DNA of 64,000 nt from Mucilaginibacter limnophilus (GTDB taxonomy: Bacteria > Bacteroidota > Bacteroidia > Sphingobacteriales > Sphingobacteriaceae). Positions 26,343 through 34,571 of this stretch are shown piece by piece. The notes beneath the pieces are model-generated. The model did no database searches, was not told where the DNA came from, and was given only the letters and a program-made list of their open reading frames with translations. Position 1 is the stretch's first letter; the number at the start of each line of letters is the position of its first letter. The DNA lies in NCBI RefSeq assembly GCF_004005815.1, contig NZ_SACK01000002.1, forward strand, positions 930,001 to 994,000. The letters are read 5' to 3'. Made by a program: the position numbers and the translations under genes.

Positions 26343-27559
26343 AAATTACAGATATAAAAGCCACCACGGTTACTGTGCCGCTTGAGGCACCTATACGCCA
26401 CTCAAACGGCGCTCACTGGGGGCGGTTTGTGCGCACCATTATTGAGGTGGAAACGGACGAAGGCATTACCGGGCTGGGTGAAATGGGTGGCGGCGGAGAA
26501 TCGGCACAGGCGGCTTTTGAGGGACTAAAACGTTACCTGATAGGCCATGATCCAATGCAGTTGGAACAGATGTACTGGAAGATTTGTAATCCTACAGCGT
26601 CGTTATATAATAACCGGATGCAGCTGCATGCCGCGATCGAGTTTGCCTGTATGGATATCATAGGCAAAAAGCTTGGCGTACGCGCCTGCGACCTTCTGGG
26701 TGGTTCGGTGCGTGATGAGGTTGAGTTTGCTTCCTACATTTTCTTCAGATATCCTAACGAAAAAACAGGCGCAGGCGGCGAAGAAACAGCCGAACAAATT
26801 GTTCACCACGCGCGTGATCTGGTAAAAAAGCACGGTTTTACATCGCATAAGCTTAAGGCAGGTGTATTCCATCCCGATCATGAAGTGGAAGTATTTCGTG
26901 CCATAGCCAGCGCTTTCCCGGGACACAGGGTACGTATCGATCCGAATGCCGCCTGGAGCGTTGAGGATTCCATTCGCATAGCGAAACAAATTGAAGACCT
27001 GAACAACGATTATTTTGAGGACCCAACCTGGGGAATGGAAGGCATGCGTAGGGTTAAAAGCCGCATTAGCATACCAACCTCAACCAATACCGTGGTAGTA
27101 AATTTTGAGCAGCTGGCAACCTGTATCCGTAACGAGGCTATTGATGTAATTCTGCTTGATACTACCTTTTGGGGCGGCCTTCGCCAGGCATGGAAAGCTG
27201 GCGTGGTGTGTGAAAAATTTCAATTAGGTGTAGCAGTACACAGTTCGGGTGAATTAGGAATACAGCTGGCCACCATGCTGCATTTAGGCGCGGCAACGCC
27301 AAATTTGTCTTTCGCAGCCGACGCGCATTACCATCACCTTACGGATGACATTATAAAGGGCGGTTTGATGAAGTACGAGAACGGAAAGATAAAAGTTCCG
27401 ACAGGTCCGGGTTTAGGAGTTGAACTTGATCGGGATAAGCTGAACCAATATGCCGAACTGTACAAAGAGCTTGGCGGATACCCGTATGACAGAGACCCCG
27501 GCCGTCCTGACTGGTTTGGTGTACTGCCGGAGAGGGAGTGGGCGAAGCTGAAACAATGA
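26339..27559 (+). CDS. Enolase-superfamily sugar-acid dehydratase, glucarate-dehydratase-like
   Basis: 406 aa. The catalytic KxK is Lys171-Leu-Lys173 (HKLKAG). The metal ligands are Asp201 (RIDPNAAW), Glu227 (FEDP) and Asn250 (STNTVV), the D-E-N set of the glucarate dehydratase subgroup. A His-Asp dyad is present at His301 (VAVHSSGE) and Asp274 (LLDTTFWGG). The reaction would be syn- or anti-dehydration of an aldonate or aldarate to a 2-keto-3-deoxy acid. No dedicated keto-deoxy-acid aldolase lies beside it; the aldolase at 34568 is in the opposite operon. Confidence 0.88.
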   Translation: MKITDIKATTVTVPLEAPIRHSNGAHWGRFVRTIIEVETDEGITGLGEMGGGGESAQAAFEGLKRYLIGHDPMQLEQMYWKICNPTASLYNNRMQLHAAIEFACMDIIGKKLGVRACDLLGGSVRDEVEFASYIFFRYPNEKTGAGGEETAEQIVHHARDLVKKHGFTSHKLKAGVFHPDHEVEVFRAIASAFPGHRVRIDPNAAWSVEDSIRIAKQIEDLNNDYFEDPTWGMEGMRRVKSRISIPTSTNTVVVNFEQLATCIRNEAIDVILLDTTFWGGLRQAWKAGVVCEKFQLGVAVHSSGELGIQLATMLHLGAATPNLSFAADAHYHHLTDDIIKGGLMKYENGKIKVPTGPGLGVELDRDKLNQYAELYKELGGYPYDRDPGRPDWFGVLPEREWAKLKQ

Positions 27560-27622
27560 TTAATCAACTTGTCGTTTCGAACGTAGATAGAAATCTTCTG
27601 AAATGACATATTAATAACGTAC

Positions 27623-28471
27623 ATGGCACTAACAATAAACGACGTATCCATTTTTGCTGAAGGTGTTGACCATTCAGAATGTATTTGCGTACACCCCGAC
27701 GGCTCGGTTTGGGCTGGGGGTGAGGCAGGGCAGATATACCGCATAAGCGCCGATGGTGGCGAAGTAAAAGAGATAAACAATACCGGGGGCTTTGTGTTGG
27801 GATTGGCTTTTTCGCCGGATGCAAGCTGGCTTGCGGTATGCGATTTAGGTAAGCATTGTGTTTGGAAACTCGATATCGCTACAAATAAACTTGAACTGTT
27901 TGCTGACGGTGCCGAAGGAGAAAAGTTTAACATACCTAATTATCCCGTGTTTGATTCTCAAGGCAGATTATATGTATCAGAAAGCGGCGCTTTCAGGCAA
28001 GTGATTGGGAAGGTATTTCGCTTTGAACCGGATGGTACCGGCCGGATATGGCATAACGGACCATTCAACTTTGCCAACGGTATGGCACTTTCAAAAAATG
28101 AAGACTACCTGTATGTAGTTTGCAGCTTTTTGCCAGGTATTGAACGCATTGCCATAAATGCGGATGGGGCAGCCGGTGAACGCGAGGTTTATATTACCAT
28201 GCCGCAAACATGCCCTGACGGGGTTGCCCTTGATGAGGATGAAAACCTGTATATTACCTGTTATACTCCTAACGCTATATACAAAGCTGATAATAAACGC
28301 AGCATAAAAATGTTTATCGACGATTGGGAAGCACATACGCTTAGCAACCCGACCAATATCGCCTTTGGCGGTGAAAATTTCGATCAGATATTTACATCAA
28401 ACCTTGGCCGCTGGCATATCAGCAAGATAAATGCAGGTGTTAAAGGGTTAAAGTTAGTCTGCCACAAATAA
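27623..28471 (+). CDS. SMP-30/gluconolactonase/LRE-like lactonase
   Basis: 282 aa, six-bladed propeller of the SMP-30 family without a signal peptide. Typical blocks: EGVDHSECICVHPDGSVWAGGEAGQIYRI (metal Glu near the start), FDSQGRLYVSESG, GPFNFANGMALSKNEDYLYVV (metal Asn), and CPDGVALDEDENLYITCY (metal Asp). It would hydrolyse the sugar lactone produced by the SDR to the acid used by the dehydratase. It is the last gene of the operon, 63 nt after the dehydratase, and ends one base from the convergent DUF5005-like gene. Confidence 0.88.
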   Translation: MALTINDVSIFAEGVDHSECICVHPDGSVWAGGEAGQIYRISADGGEVKEINNTGGFVLGLAFSPDASWLAVCDLGKHCVWKLDIATNKLELFADGAEGEKFNIPNYPVFDSQGRLYVSESGAFRQVIGKVFRFEPDGTGRIWHNGPFNFANGMALSKNEDYLYVVCSFLPGIERIAINADGAAGEREVYITMPQTCPDGVALDEDENLYITCYTPNAIYKADNKRSIKMFIDDWEAHTLSNPTNIAFGGENFDQIFTSNLGRWHISKINAGVKGLKLVCHK

Positions 28472-28472
28472 A

Positions 28473-29657
28473 TTATTTGAATTTCAACTTAATAAACCGT
28501 GGCCTGTAAATGTCCGGGCTCGCATTCAGTTGGTTGAAAAAGTCGGTAAAGTTTACATTGTAGCTTATTAAAAGTTCGCCAGGCTGTGAAAGATTTGGAT
28601 GTGCTTTGGCATTGTAAGTGACCACTTTTTCGGTAAACTTATCTGTGCTGTATAAGTCAATTATTGGTCCGAACGGGCCGTATGGGCTGCTACCTAAACG
28701 CATACACACCTTTTTGCCAATGCCATCTATCTGAAAGATCATAGCGTAACGCCCGTCGGGTAACGGCGTAACGCTCATTTCATTTGAGGCACGGTCGGCA
28801 ATGGTAGCGGCTTTTTTAATATCAGTATTCCAGCCTTTTCCGTCAAAGTAACGCCATTGGGTAAACTTTTCAACGTCTTTAGGTTTAACCCGCGCTACCA
28901 TTACATTTTTACCTGCTCCATGTAAACCATACACATAGATGTAGCCATCGGCATTAGGCACTTTAGCCCATTTGGTGTTGTTCAAAATACCTGCCCCAAA
29001 TGAACCATAACCACCGCCGGGTAGTTCAAAATAAAAGGGAGTATCCATTTGGCGCTGGTCGGCAAACGGAAATTTACTGCCTTTTGGTAGCGCAATCAGC
29101 ACATTGCCAACTTCAGCAAAGCCGAAACCATTGCTTACATTCTTAATACGATACCCAAAAACATATGTGGTGCCGTTCAGTTCTTTATTTACAAAGCCGT
29201 CGCCAAGCCAAAAGTAGTCGCCTTTTTGGGTGTTTGGCGTTTTGGGTTCAAAAACAGATTTTGCAACACCGTCGGCTGTTTTGTTCCAATAGAATTTAAT
29301 ATCATCAAAAACAGGCTTGTTGCCTGTTAAATAACCAATAGTATTGTGCGGCATCTTGGTACCGGGTAGCGGTTTATCATCAACAACTTCACCAATCAGT
29401 GTATCGCTGAACACAAAGAACGTTGTTTGATTTCTACCCGCTCCTATGCTATCAACGCCATCTAACGGAATTGAAAAAATACCATCGGCGCCAAACCAGC
29501 CTTTGGTGCGGTTAAATAAGGCGGTCCAGTCAGCATCTTCTTCCACAGTAAAGTTAGCACTTTGTAACTTAGGATCCGTTGATGCTTTAAAATCTTGCGC
29601 TTGTAGCGTAAAGGCAAACAACCCTAAAACAGCAGTTAGCGTGAATGATGTTTTCAT
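28473..29657 (-). CDS. Secreted DUF5005-like protein, paralog 4
   Basis: 394 aa with a type I signal peptide (LGLFAFTLQAQ). Closest by eye to paralog 1: TVEEDADWTALFNRTKGWFG, FSDTLIGEV, MPHNTIGYL, GDYFWLGDGFVN, ARVKPKDVEKFTQWRYFDGKGW, ASNEMSVTPLPDGRY, SPYGPFGPI and YNAKAHPNLSQPGELLISYN. The start codon is downstream of an operator (29706-29715) and a TATATTTG -7 element (29684-29691), so it has its own regulated promoter. Role inferred as a secreted glycan-active or glycan-binding propeller. Confidence 0.75.
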   Translation of the reverse strand: MKTSFTLTAVLGLFAFTLQAQDFKASTDPKLQSANFTVEEDADWTALFNRTKGWFGADGIFSIPLDGVDSIGAGRNQTTFFVFSDTLIGEVVDDKPLPGTKMPHNTIGYLTGNKPVFDDIKFYWNKTADGVAKSVFEPKTPNTQKGDYFWLGDGFVNKELNGTTYVFGYRIKNVSNGFGFAEVGNVLIALPKGSKFPFADQRQMDTPFYFELPGGGYGSFGAGILNNTKWAKVPNADGYIYVYGLHGAGKNVMVARVKPKDVEKFTQWRYFDGKGWNTDIKKAATIADRASNEMSVTPLPDGRYAMIFQIDGIGKKVCMRLGSSPYGPFGPIIDLYSTDKFTEKVVTYNAKAHPNLSQPGELLISYNVNFTDFFNQLNASPDIYRPRFIKLKFK

Positions 29658-29683
29658 GATAGTAGTTTAATTGGTTTCTCAGT

Positions 29684-29715
29684 CAAATATACTTCAAAAT
29701 AGAAATGTACATACA
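29684..29715 (-). promoter_or_regulatory. GntR-type operator and -7 box of the 28473-29657 gene
   Basis: On the minus strand TGTATGTACA (29715-29706) is centred about 20 nt upstream of TATATTTG (29691-29684), a match to the Bacteroidota TAnnTTTG element. The operator therefore occupies the -33 region, where a bound repressor would block the polymerase. The gene starts at 29657. Confidence 0.65.
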
Positions 29716-29742
29716 TTGTAACAGCGTTTTTTTAGATACAAA

Positions 29743-31620
29743 TCAATGCAGTCTTATATCCAAGTCGTGAAGTTTGATATTGATCTGCCGACCAATTGGT
29801 TTTTCGTCACGGTAATTGATCACACGAAGTTGAGTGGCACCTCGTGGAATGCTTAATGGAAAACCATTGTAGCACGGGTAAAAGTTATCGGGATCGGTAG
29901 TGTCAAATGAGTAATAAGTACTCAGCCCTTTTATCTGATTGCTGATCTTTATTTTGAATGTTGTATCGCTGCCGTTAACTTCAGGTTCAACGCTTACTAA
30001 AGGCTCGTATATACTGCGCGATACCTTAACATTAGCGGCATCGAACCGCTTAAAATGAGCTTCAACCCGTGTTACAAATTCGTCGTAATCACGTTTACCT
30101 CTCGGCGACCAGAACACTTCAGCCAGCGCCATGCCGCGCGGCCAGGTCATGTACATGGCATGCCTGCCGTTGGGCACAGCCTCGCTCCATAAATTACCTT
30201 GTCCGCCTAAAATCAGGTTGGTATCAACGCTGTCGGGCACCGGTTCAAAACTATAACAGTCGCTTAACCAAAGTTTGTAAAATGAATGCGGCTCAATAAA
30301 GTGGTTGCCCTGGTACATATCCAGATAGACGTAGTCTGACGGTGACATCACAACCTTATGTCCCTGCTTCGCTGCTGCGATACCGCCTTTCATTCCTCGC
30401 CAACTCATTACAGTAGCCTCGGGTGCAAGGCCGCCTTCCAGTATTTCGTCCCAGCCTATCAGCTTTTTGCCTTTACTTTGCAGTATTTTTTCTACCCGCT
30501 TCACAAAGTAGCTTTGTAGTTCATGGCTATCTTTTAACCCTTCGCGCTTAGCTAACCCTTGACATTTCGGGCACTTTTCCCAGAAACCTTTATAGGCCTC
30601 GTCGCCACCCATGTGTATGTACTGACCGGGAAACAGCTGCGCTATCTGGGTAAATATTTTATCGAGTATCAGGTAAGTACTGTCGTTACCAACGCATAGC
30701 ACATTATCTTTTTTGGCATAAAATGGTGTACCTACATCAACCGGGTATTGCAGCCCGGTGCATGATAAGTTAGGCATTGAGGCAATAAGTGCCATGCTGT
30801 GCGCCGGAACATCAACTTCAGGCACTATGGTTACAAACCTTTCCTGCGCATATTTTACTACCTCGCGGATGTCGTCCTGTGTATAGTAACCGCCATAAGT
30901 GGCTTTTTCGCCCGGTTCAGTATCTTCGTGTGATACAAAAAGAAAAGGCCCTTCCCTCGGCGCGCGCCATGCGCCAATATCGGTAAGCTGCGGCAACCCT
31001 TTAATTTCAACTCGCCAGCCGTTGTCATCGGTTAAATGCCAATGGAAGGAGTTCATTTTATACTTTGCTAACTGATTGATATAATCTTTTATCACTTCTT
31101 TTGGGAAGAAATGCCGGCTAACATCAAGCATAAGTCCGCGCCAGCCAAAACGCGGATAATCGATAATCGTTACCGCAGGTACCTTCCATTTTGCTTTAAC
31201 AAACTTGTGCCCTTCAATTGACGGCGGCAGCAGCTGCATCAGTGTTTGTATGCCGTAAAACAAGCCTTGCGGTTTATTAGCAGTAATGATAATGTTTCTT
31301 TTGGTTGATGTAAAGGTGTAGCCTTCGTCCCCCAAATCAGGCTTGGGGGTATAGTTCAATTTCAGAACGATGCCGGTTGTAGCCGTAGCTTTTTGATTGA
31401 TTACAGGTAATTTGTAACCGGTTGGCGCTGCAAGCAATGATGAAAGAAACAGGCCAACCTTTTTACTATCAGCGCCGTATACAATAACTTTAGTTTGCTT
31501 ATTGATGCTGAAGTAACCGGGCGAAGTATGCATTGATACCGGCTGCGGAATTATTTTAGGCTGGGCGATGCAGTTTATGTATGCAATAAGTACGATGATA
31601 AGTAACAGATGCTTTGGCAT
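29743..31620 (-). CDS. GH20 beta-N-acetylhexosaminidase
   Basis: 625 aa with an N-terminal signal (LLLIIVLIAYINCIAQ). Residues about 22-145 are the GH20b (chitobiase-like) domain. The TIM barrel starts at RFGWRGLMLDVSRHFFP, with HWHLTDDNGWRVEIK and the catalytic pair Asp340-Glu341 in HMGGDEAYKGFW; GWDEILEGG and GGQGNLWSEAV follow as expected. The enzyme uses substrate-assisted catalysis to release terminal GlcNAc or GalNAc. It lies downstream of the isomerase-kinase operon across a 206-bp spacer filled with stem-loops. Confidence 0.93.
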   Translation of the reverse strand: MPKHLLLIIVLIAYINCIAQPKIIPQPVSMHTSPGYFSINKQTKVIVYGADSKKVGLFLSSLLAAPTGYKLPVINQKATATTGIVLKLNYTPKPDLGDEGYTFTSTKRNIIITANKPQGLFYGIQTLMQLLPPSIEGHKFVKAKWKVPAVTIIDYPRFGWRGLMLDVSRHFFPKEVIKDYINQLAKYKMNSFHWHLTDDNGWRVEIKGLPQLTDIGAWRAPREGPFLFVSHEDTEPGEKATYGGYYTQDDIREVVKYAQERFVTIVPEVDVPAHSMALIASMPNLSCTGLQYPVDVGTPFYAKKDNVLCVGNDSTYLILDKIFTQIAQLFPGQYIHMGGDEAYKGFWEKCPKCQGLAKREGLKDSHELQSYFVKRVEKILQSKGKKLIGWDEILEGGLAPEATVMSWRGMKGGIAAAKQGHKVVMSPSDYVYLDMYQGNHFIEPHSFYKLWLSDCYSFEPVPDSVDTNLILGGQGNLWSEAVPNGRHAMYMTWPRGMALAEVFWSPRGKRDYDEFVTRVEAHFKRFDAANVKVSRSIYEPLVSVEPEVNGSDTTFKIKISNQIKGLSTYYSFDTTDPDNFYPCYNGFPLSIPRGATQLRVINYRDEKPIGRQINIKLHDLDIRLH

Positions 31621-31650
31621 AAGATAAGTATGAGGAGAATAAGTTAAAAG

Positions 31651-31822
31651 TTTGTTCTGCTTGCCCGGTCAACCAATAACCCGGACAAGCGAACAAACGT
31701 GTGCACTCACTAAGGTCAACCAATAACCCGAAGCGAGTAAATTGGGATAGGGGTTTTGCTGTTTATTTATACTGCAAGTCAACCAATAACCATGCAAGCA
31801 TTAAAGCAGCAACCCTACCCAA
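31651..31822. repeat. Three stem-loops with an identical 12-nt loop and different stems
   Basis: TCAACCAATAAC occurs at 31669-31680, 31716-31727 and 31779-31790. Each copy is flanked by a different, self-complementary pair of arms. Unit 1: TTTGTTCTGCTTGCCCGG (31651-31668) with CCGGACAAGCGAACAAA (31681-31697). Unit 2: ACTCACTAAGG (31705-31715) with CCGAAGCGAGT (31728-31738). Unit 3: a long stem TTGGGATAGGGGTTTTGCTG (31742-31761) with CAGCAACCCTACCCAA (31807-31822), plus a short inner helix at the loop. The element fills the spacer between the PfkB kinase stop and the GH20 start; on the transcribed minus strand the loop reads GTTATTGGTTGA. Confidence 0.8.
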
Positions 31823-31826
31823 TATT

Positions 31827-32858
31827 TTATATAGCTACTGCCGTTGCGGCAGTTCTGTGGCCATACACATGGGCCAACTTTAAACATTCATTATAAGGCT
31901 TTACACTCTCTGAACAGGTTGCTTTTGCCATGCTTGAAGCAGCTACGCATACGCCTAAATTCAGGCATTGCTGCATGTTCCATTCTTCATGTATGCCCAT
32001 CAGCACACCCGCGGCAAAAGCATCGCCTGCGCCTACGCAACCGGCTATTCTTTCAGATGGTACTTTCAAGCTGGACTGATACACTTTCTCGCCCTGCGCG
32101 TTTACAGCCAAAGTAGCGTCGGGAAAATGTATGATCACCCAGCGGTTAACACCCATTTCCAGTATCTTTTCGGCAGCCAGATAGCATTTTTCTATTGATA
32201 TTTCATTGTTGCCTGTTATAGTATTTACGCCCGAAAGCATCCAGGCTTCAAACTCATTCAGAAACAAATAATCGGTATAAGGCAACGCCAGCGGGATAAT
32301 GCTGGCAAAGCGATCACTGTCTTCGCTTACAAGATCTACAGTAGTTATAAAACCCTGTTCTTGCGCGGCTTTGAGCACTTGTGCCGCGCCGGTAGTGCCG
32401 TTATTTACCGCATCAAGCTTATCAAGCAACAACAAGTATCCAAGATGAAATATTTTCGCCTGAGATGCGGTAAAATCAAAATGTGGTACATCAAGCAGGC
32501 TGTTTGCACCGCGGTAATGGAAAAACGTACGTTTGCCTGTGGATTTTACCGACATTACATCGGTATAAGATGTGCCGGCTTCTTTTATCTGGGTTAATTG
32601 CCGGGTATCTATATTAAGTTTGCCGCATTCTTTAATGATGCTGTTACCACGACTGTCGGTACCGACCAAACCAATAGCTTCAACAGGAAAAGGCACCTGC
32701 ATTTTGCGCAGGTTTTTTGATATGTTGTACGCCGAACCACCGTTACTGCTTTCCTGTGAAAGAATAGTTGACAAAGCCTCCTGTGATGGATACTTGTCAA
32801 TTATCTTCACCTGGTCAACAATCCAGTTGCCGCCAACCAATATGCCTTCCCGTTTCAT
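31827..32858 (-). CDS. PfkB family carbohydrate kinase
   Basis: 343 aa, ribokinase-like. ILVGGNWIVDQVKIID at the start, NGGSAYNISKNLRKMQ as the sugar-binding loop, and GCVGAGDAFAAGVLMG with Asp279 as catalytic base. It would phosphorylate the ketose made by the isomerase encoded just upstream (10-nt gap). It is the fourth gene of the coupled minus-strand operon starting at 35413. The sugar cannot be assigned from sequence. Confidence 0.88.
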   Translation of the reverse strand: MKREGILVGGNWIVDQVKIIDKYPSQEALSTILSQESSNGGSAYNISKNLRKMQVPFPVEAIGLVGTDSRGNSIIKECGKLNIDTRQLTQIKEAGTSYTDVMSVKSTGKRTFFHYRGANSLLDVPHFDFTASQAKIFHLGYLLLLDKLDAVNNGTTGAAQVLKAAQEQGFITTVDLVSEDSDRFASIIPLALPYTDYLFLNEFEAWMLSGVNTITGNNEISIEKCYLAAEKILEMGVNRWVIIHFPDATLAVNAQGEKVYQSSLKVPSERIAGCVGAGDAFAAGVLMGIHEEWNMQQCLNLGVCVAASSMAKATCSESVKPYNECLKLAHVYGHRTAATAVAI

Positions 32859-32868
32859 TTATAATTGG

Positions 32869-33426
32869 TTATAAGTATAGTTTCTCTTCGTCTTCTAAAA
32901 CGTCTGAAAACCGGCCTACTTCCCGGTTAAAAAAGTAATTGTCGTTCAGGTCGTCATTAGCGGTGGATACTTCGCCTATCACACATCCATCGCTTTCAGG
33001 GTAGAACTCATGCCACACACCTTGTACAATGGTCACCCGCTCACCCGAGTTAAGCGTGACCTTATCGCCGCTGTTTATGGTTTTGTATTGGCCGTTTATT
33101 TTAACTTCAAGTGTACCATCATCCGTTAATCGTTCAGCATCAGTGGCCCAAAACTGTATTACCAACTGGCCGTTACGACAAATAATATCTTCCTTTTTTT
33201 GCTTGTGATAATGCGCCGGAGTGGTTTGCCCTTTCGCGGCGTACATCAGCTTCTCGCAATATTCTTCCTCTTCAGCTAAGTTAATTAAAACAAGGCCAAT
33301 TTTATCAAAATTTCCCAATCCAAAATCGGTTATATCCCATTTCGGGTCAGGCGGCAATACCCATCCGTTCTTTTCAAAAAAATCTTTTGAAGCGCTTATA
33401 GCTCTATTTATTTCAGATCTTTTCAT
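32869..33426 (-). CDS. D-lyxose/D-mannose-type sugar isomerase (cupin)
   Basis: 185 aa. Fits the D-lyxose ketol-isomerase cupin family: KWDITDFGLG near the N-terminus, then metal-binding TPAHYHKQKKEDI with His72, His74 and Glu79, and the fourth ligand His139 in GVWHEFYP. These enzymes interconvert D-lyxose/D-xylulose and D-mannose/D-fructose. Given a GH92 mannosidase in the same putative regulon, mannose is an attractive substrate, but this is inference. It overlaps the preceding oxidoreductase gene by 4 nt. Confidence 0.85.
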   Translation of the reverse strand: MKRSEINRAISASKDFFEKNGWVLPPDPKWDITDFGLGNFDKIGLVLINLAEEEEYCEKLMYAAKGQTTPAHYHKQKKEDIICRNGQLVIQFWATDAERLTDDGTLEVKINGQYKTINSGDKVTLNSGERVTIVQGVWHEFYPESDGCVIGEVSTANDDLNDNYFFNREVGRFSDVLEDEEKLYL

Positions 33427-34571
33427 GCAGGTTGCGTTTCGTAACTGGCAATGTTTACCACACTTTTTGTTTTGGCCGATTGCAGCGCAGCAGCAAATAC
33501 TTTATGGCTTTCCACTGCTTCATCAGGTGTAGCGCACCCGAAGCGACCGTTCAAAACACCTTCGCGTTCGGCAATGTAAGCGGCAAGCATCTGCATAAAG
33601 CAATCAGGAAAACCGGTTTCAAATATACCACCAGTAATGGTTGGAAAAGGCACGCCTGCAAAACCAAGATCGGTACGCTGCCAAAACTGTTCTTTTCCCA
33701 TCTTAAACAACCATAATGCTTTAGTATCCTTGGTGCTATACTTTACGCCGCCTTGAGTGCCATACACCTCAATATACCATGTATTGGTTTCTCCGGGAGC
33801 CAGGCGCTTGGTTTCAAGCGTCATGGGTACGGCTTCGTCCTCTATTGTAACCTGTGTGCTTAACGTCGCATTGTTCCAGGTATCACACGGCACTATGCCG
33901 CCTTTGCCATCAGGGCGCTCGGTTACAATTTTTTGAAGTTGCGCGAAAACAAGTTCAGGTTTCCAGCCAAGTCGTAAAGGCACATGCAGCACATGCATGC
34001 CAAGGTCGCCCATTACACCAATTTCACCGCAGTATTTGGTTTGACGTTTCCAGTTTACGGGTTTGTTAAAGTCCATATCACTGGCGTGCAAAAAACCGGC
34101 TTTAATTTCAATTATCTTACCAAGATTGCCTGAATTTACCTCACTGATCACACGCTGCACTCCCGGTAAAAACGGAAATTCAGAACTACAGCGCACAAAC
34201 CTGCCTGATTTTTCAGCCGCTTCTTTTATGGCAACAGCCGCTTCAAGGTCGATACCAAAGGGCTTCTCAGCCAGCAGATCTTTTCCAGCGCTCAATACAT
34301 CAAGATACAGTTCAAGATGCAGGTTGTGCGGTACTGCTACATACACTACATCAATAGCCGGATTGGCCAGCAGTTCTTTATAATCAGTAGTAAGTTGTTC
34401 AACGGTAGGCACATTTTTATACCAGGACAGTACGTTTTCGTTAAGGTCGCATACGGCTTTAAGTTCGGCCTTTACAGGGAAATCGTTCAGTGCGAACCAG
34501 CGACCGAAAGCGCTGGCTGCCTCGCGACCCATAAGCCCGCCGCCAATAATGCCTATATTTACTGTTTTCAT
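33423..34571 (-). CDS. Gfo/Idh/MocA family oxidoreductase
   Basis: 382 aa. Rossmann motif GIIGGGLMGREAASAFGRW at the N-terminus, VYVAVPHNLHLEL, and AGKDLLAEKPFGIDLEAA with the EKP dyad characteristic of the family. GEIGVMGDLGMHVLHVPLRLG supplies the usual catalytic Asp/His region. Cytoplasmic NAD(P)-dependent oxidation of a sugar or inositol-like substrate. It overlaps the aldolase and isomerase genes by 4 nt on each side, so translation is coupled. Confidence 0.9.
   Translation of the reverse strand: MKTVNIGIIGGGLMGREAASAFGRWFALNDFPVKAELKAVCDLNENVLSWYKNVPTVEQLTTDYKELLANPAIDVVYVAVPHNLHLELYLDVLSAGKDLLAEKPFGIDLEAAVAIKEAAEKSGRFVRCSSEFPFLPGVQRVISEVNSGNLGKIIEIKAGFLHASDMDFNKPVNWKRQTKYCGEIGVMGDLGMHVLHVPLRLGWKPELVFAQLQKIVTERPDGKGGIVPCDTWNNATLSTQVTIEDEAVPMTLETKRLAPGETNTWYIEVYGTQGGVKYSTKDTKALWLFKMGKEQFWQRTDLGFAGVPFPTITGGIFETGFPDCFMQMLAAYIAEREGVLNGRFGCATPDEAVESHKVFAAALQSAKTKSVVNIASYETQPA

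Noticed and set aside
27334..27933. 199-codon minus-strand frame
   Set aside because: Ser/Pro-rich shadow of the dehydratase and lactonase genes.
31669..31790. Three short direct repeats considered as a CRISPR array
   Set aside because: The repeated unit is only 12-14 nt, spacing is irregular (47 and 63 nt), the intervening DNA is self-complementary with each repeat, and no cas genes are present.
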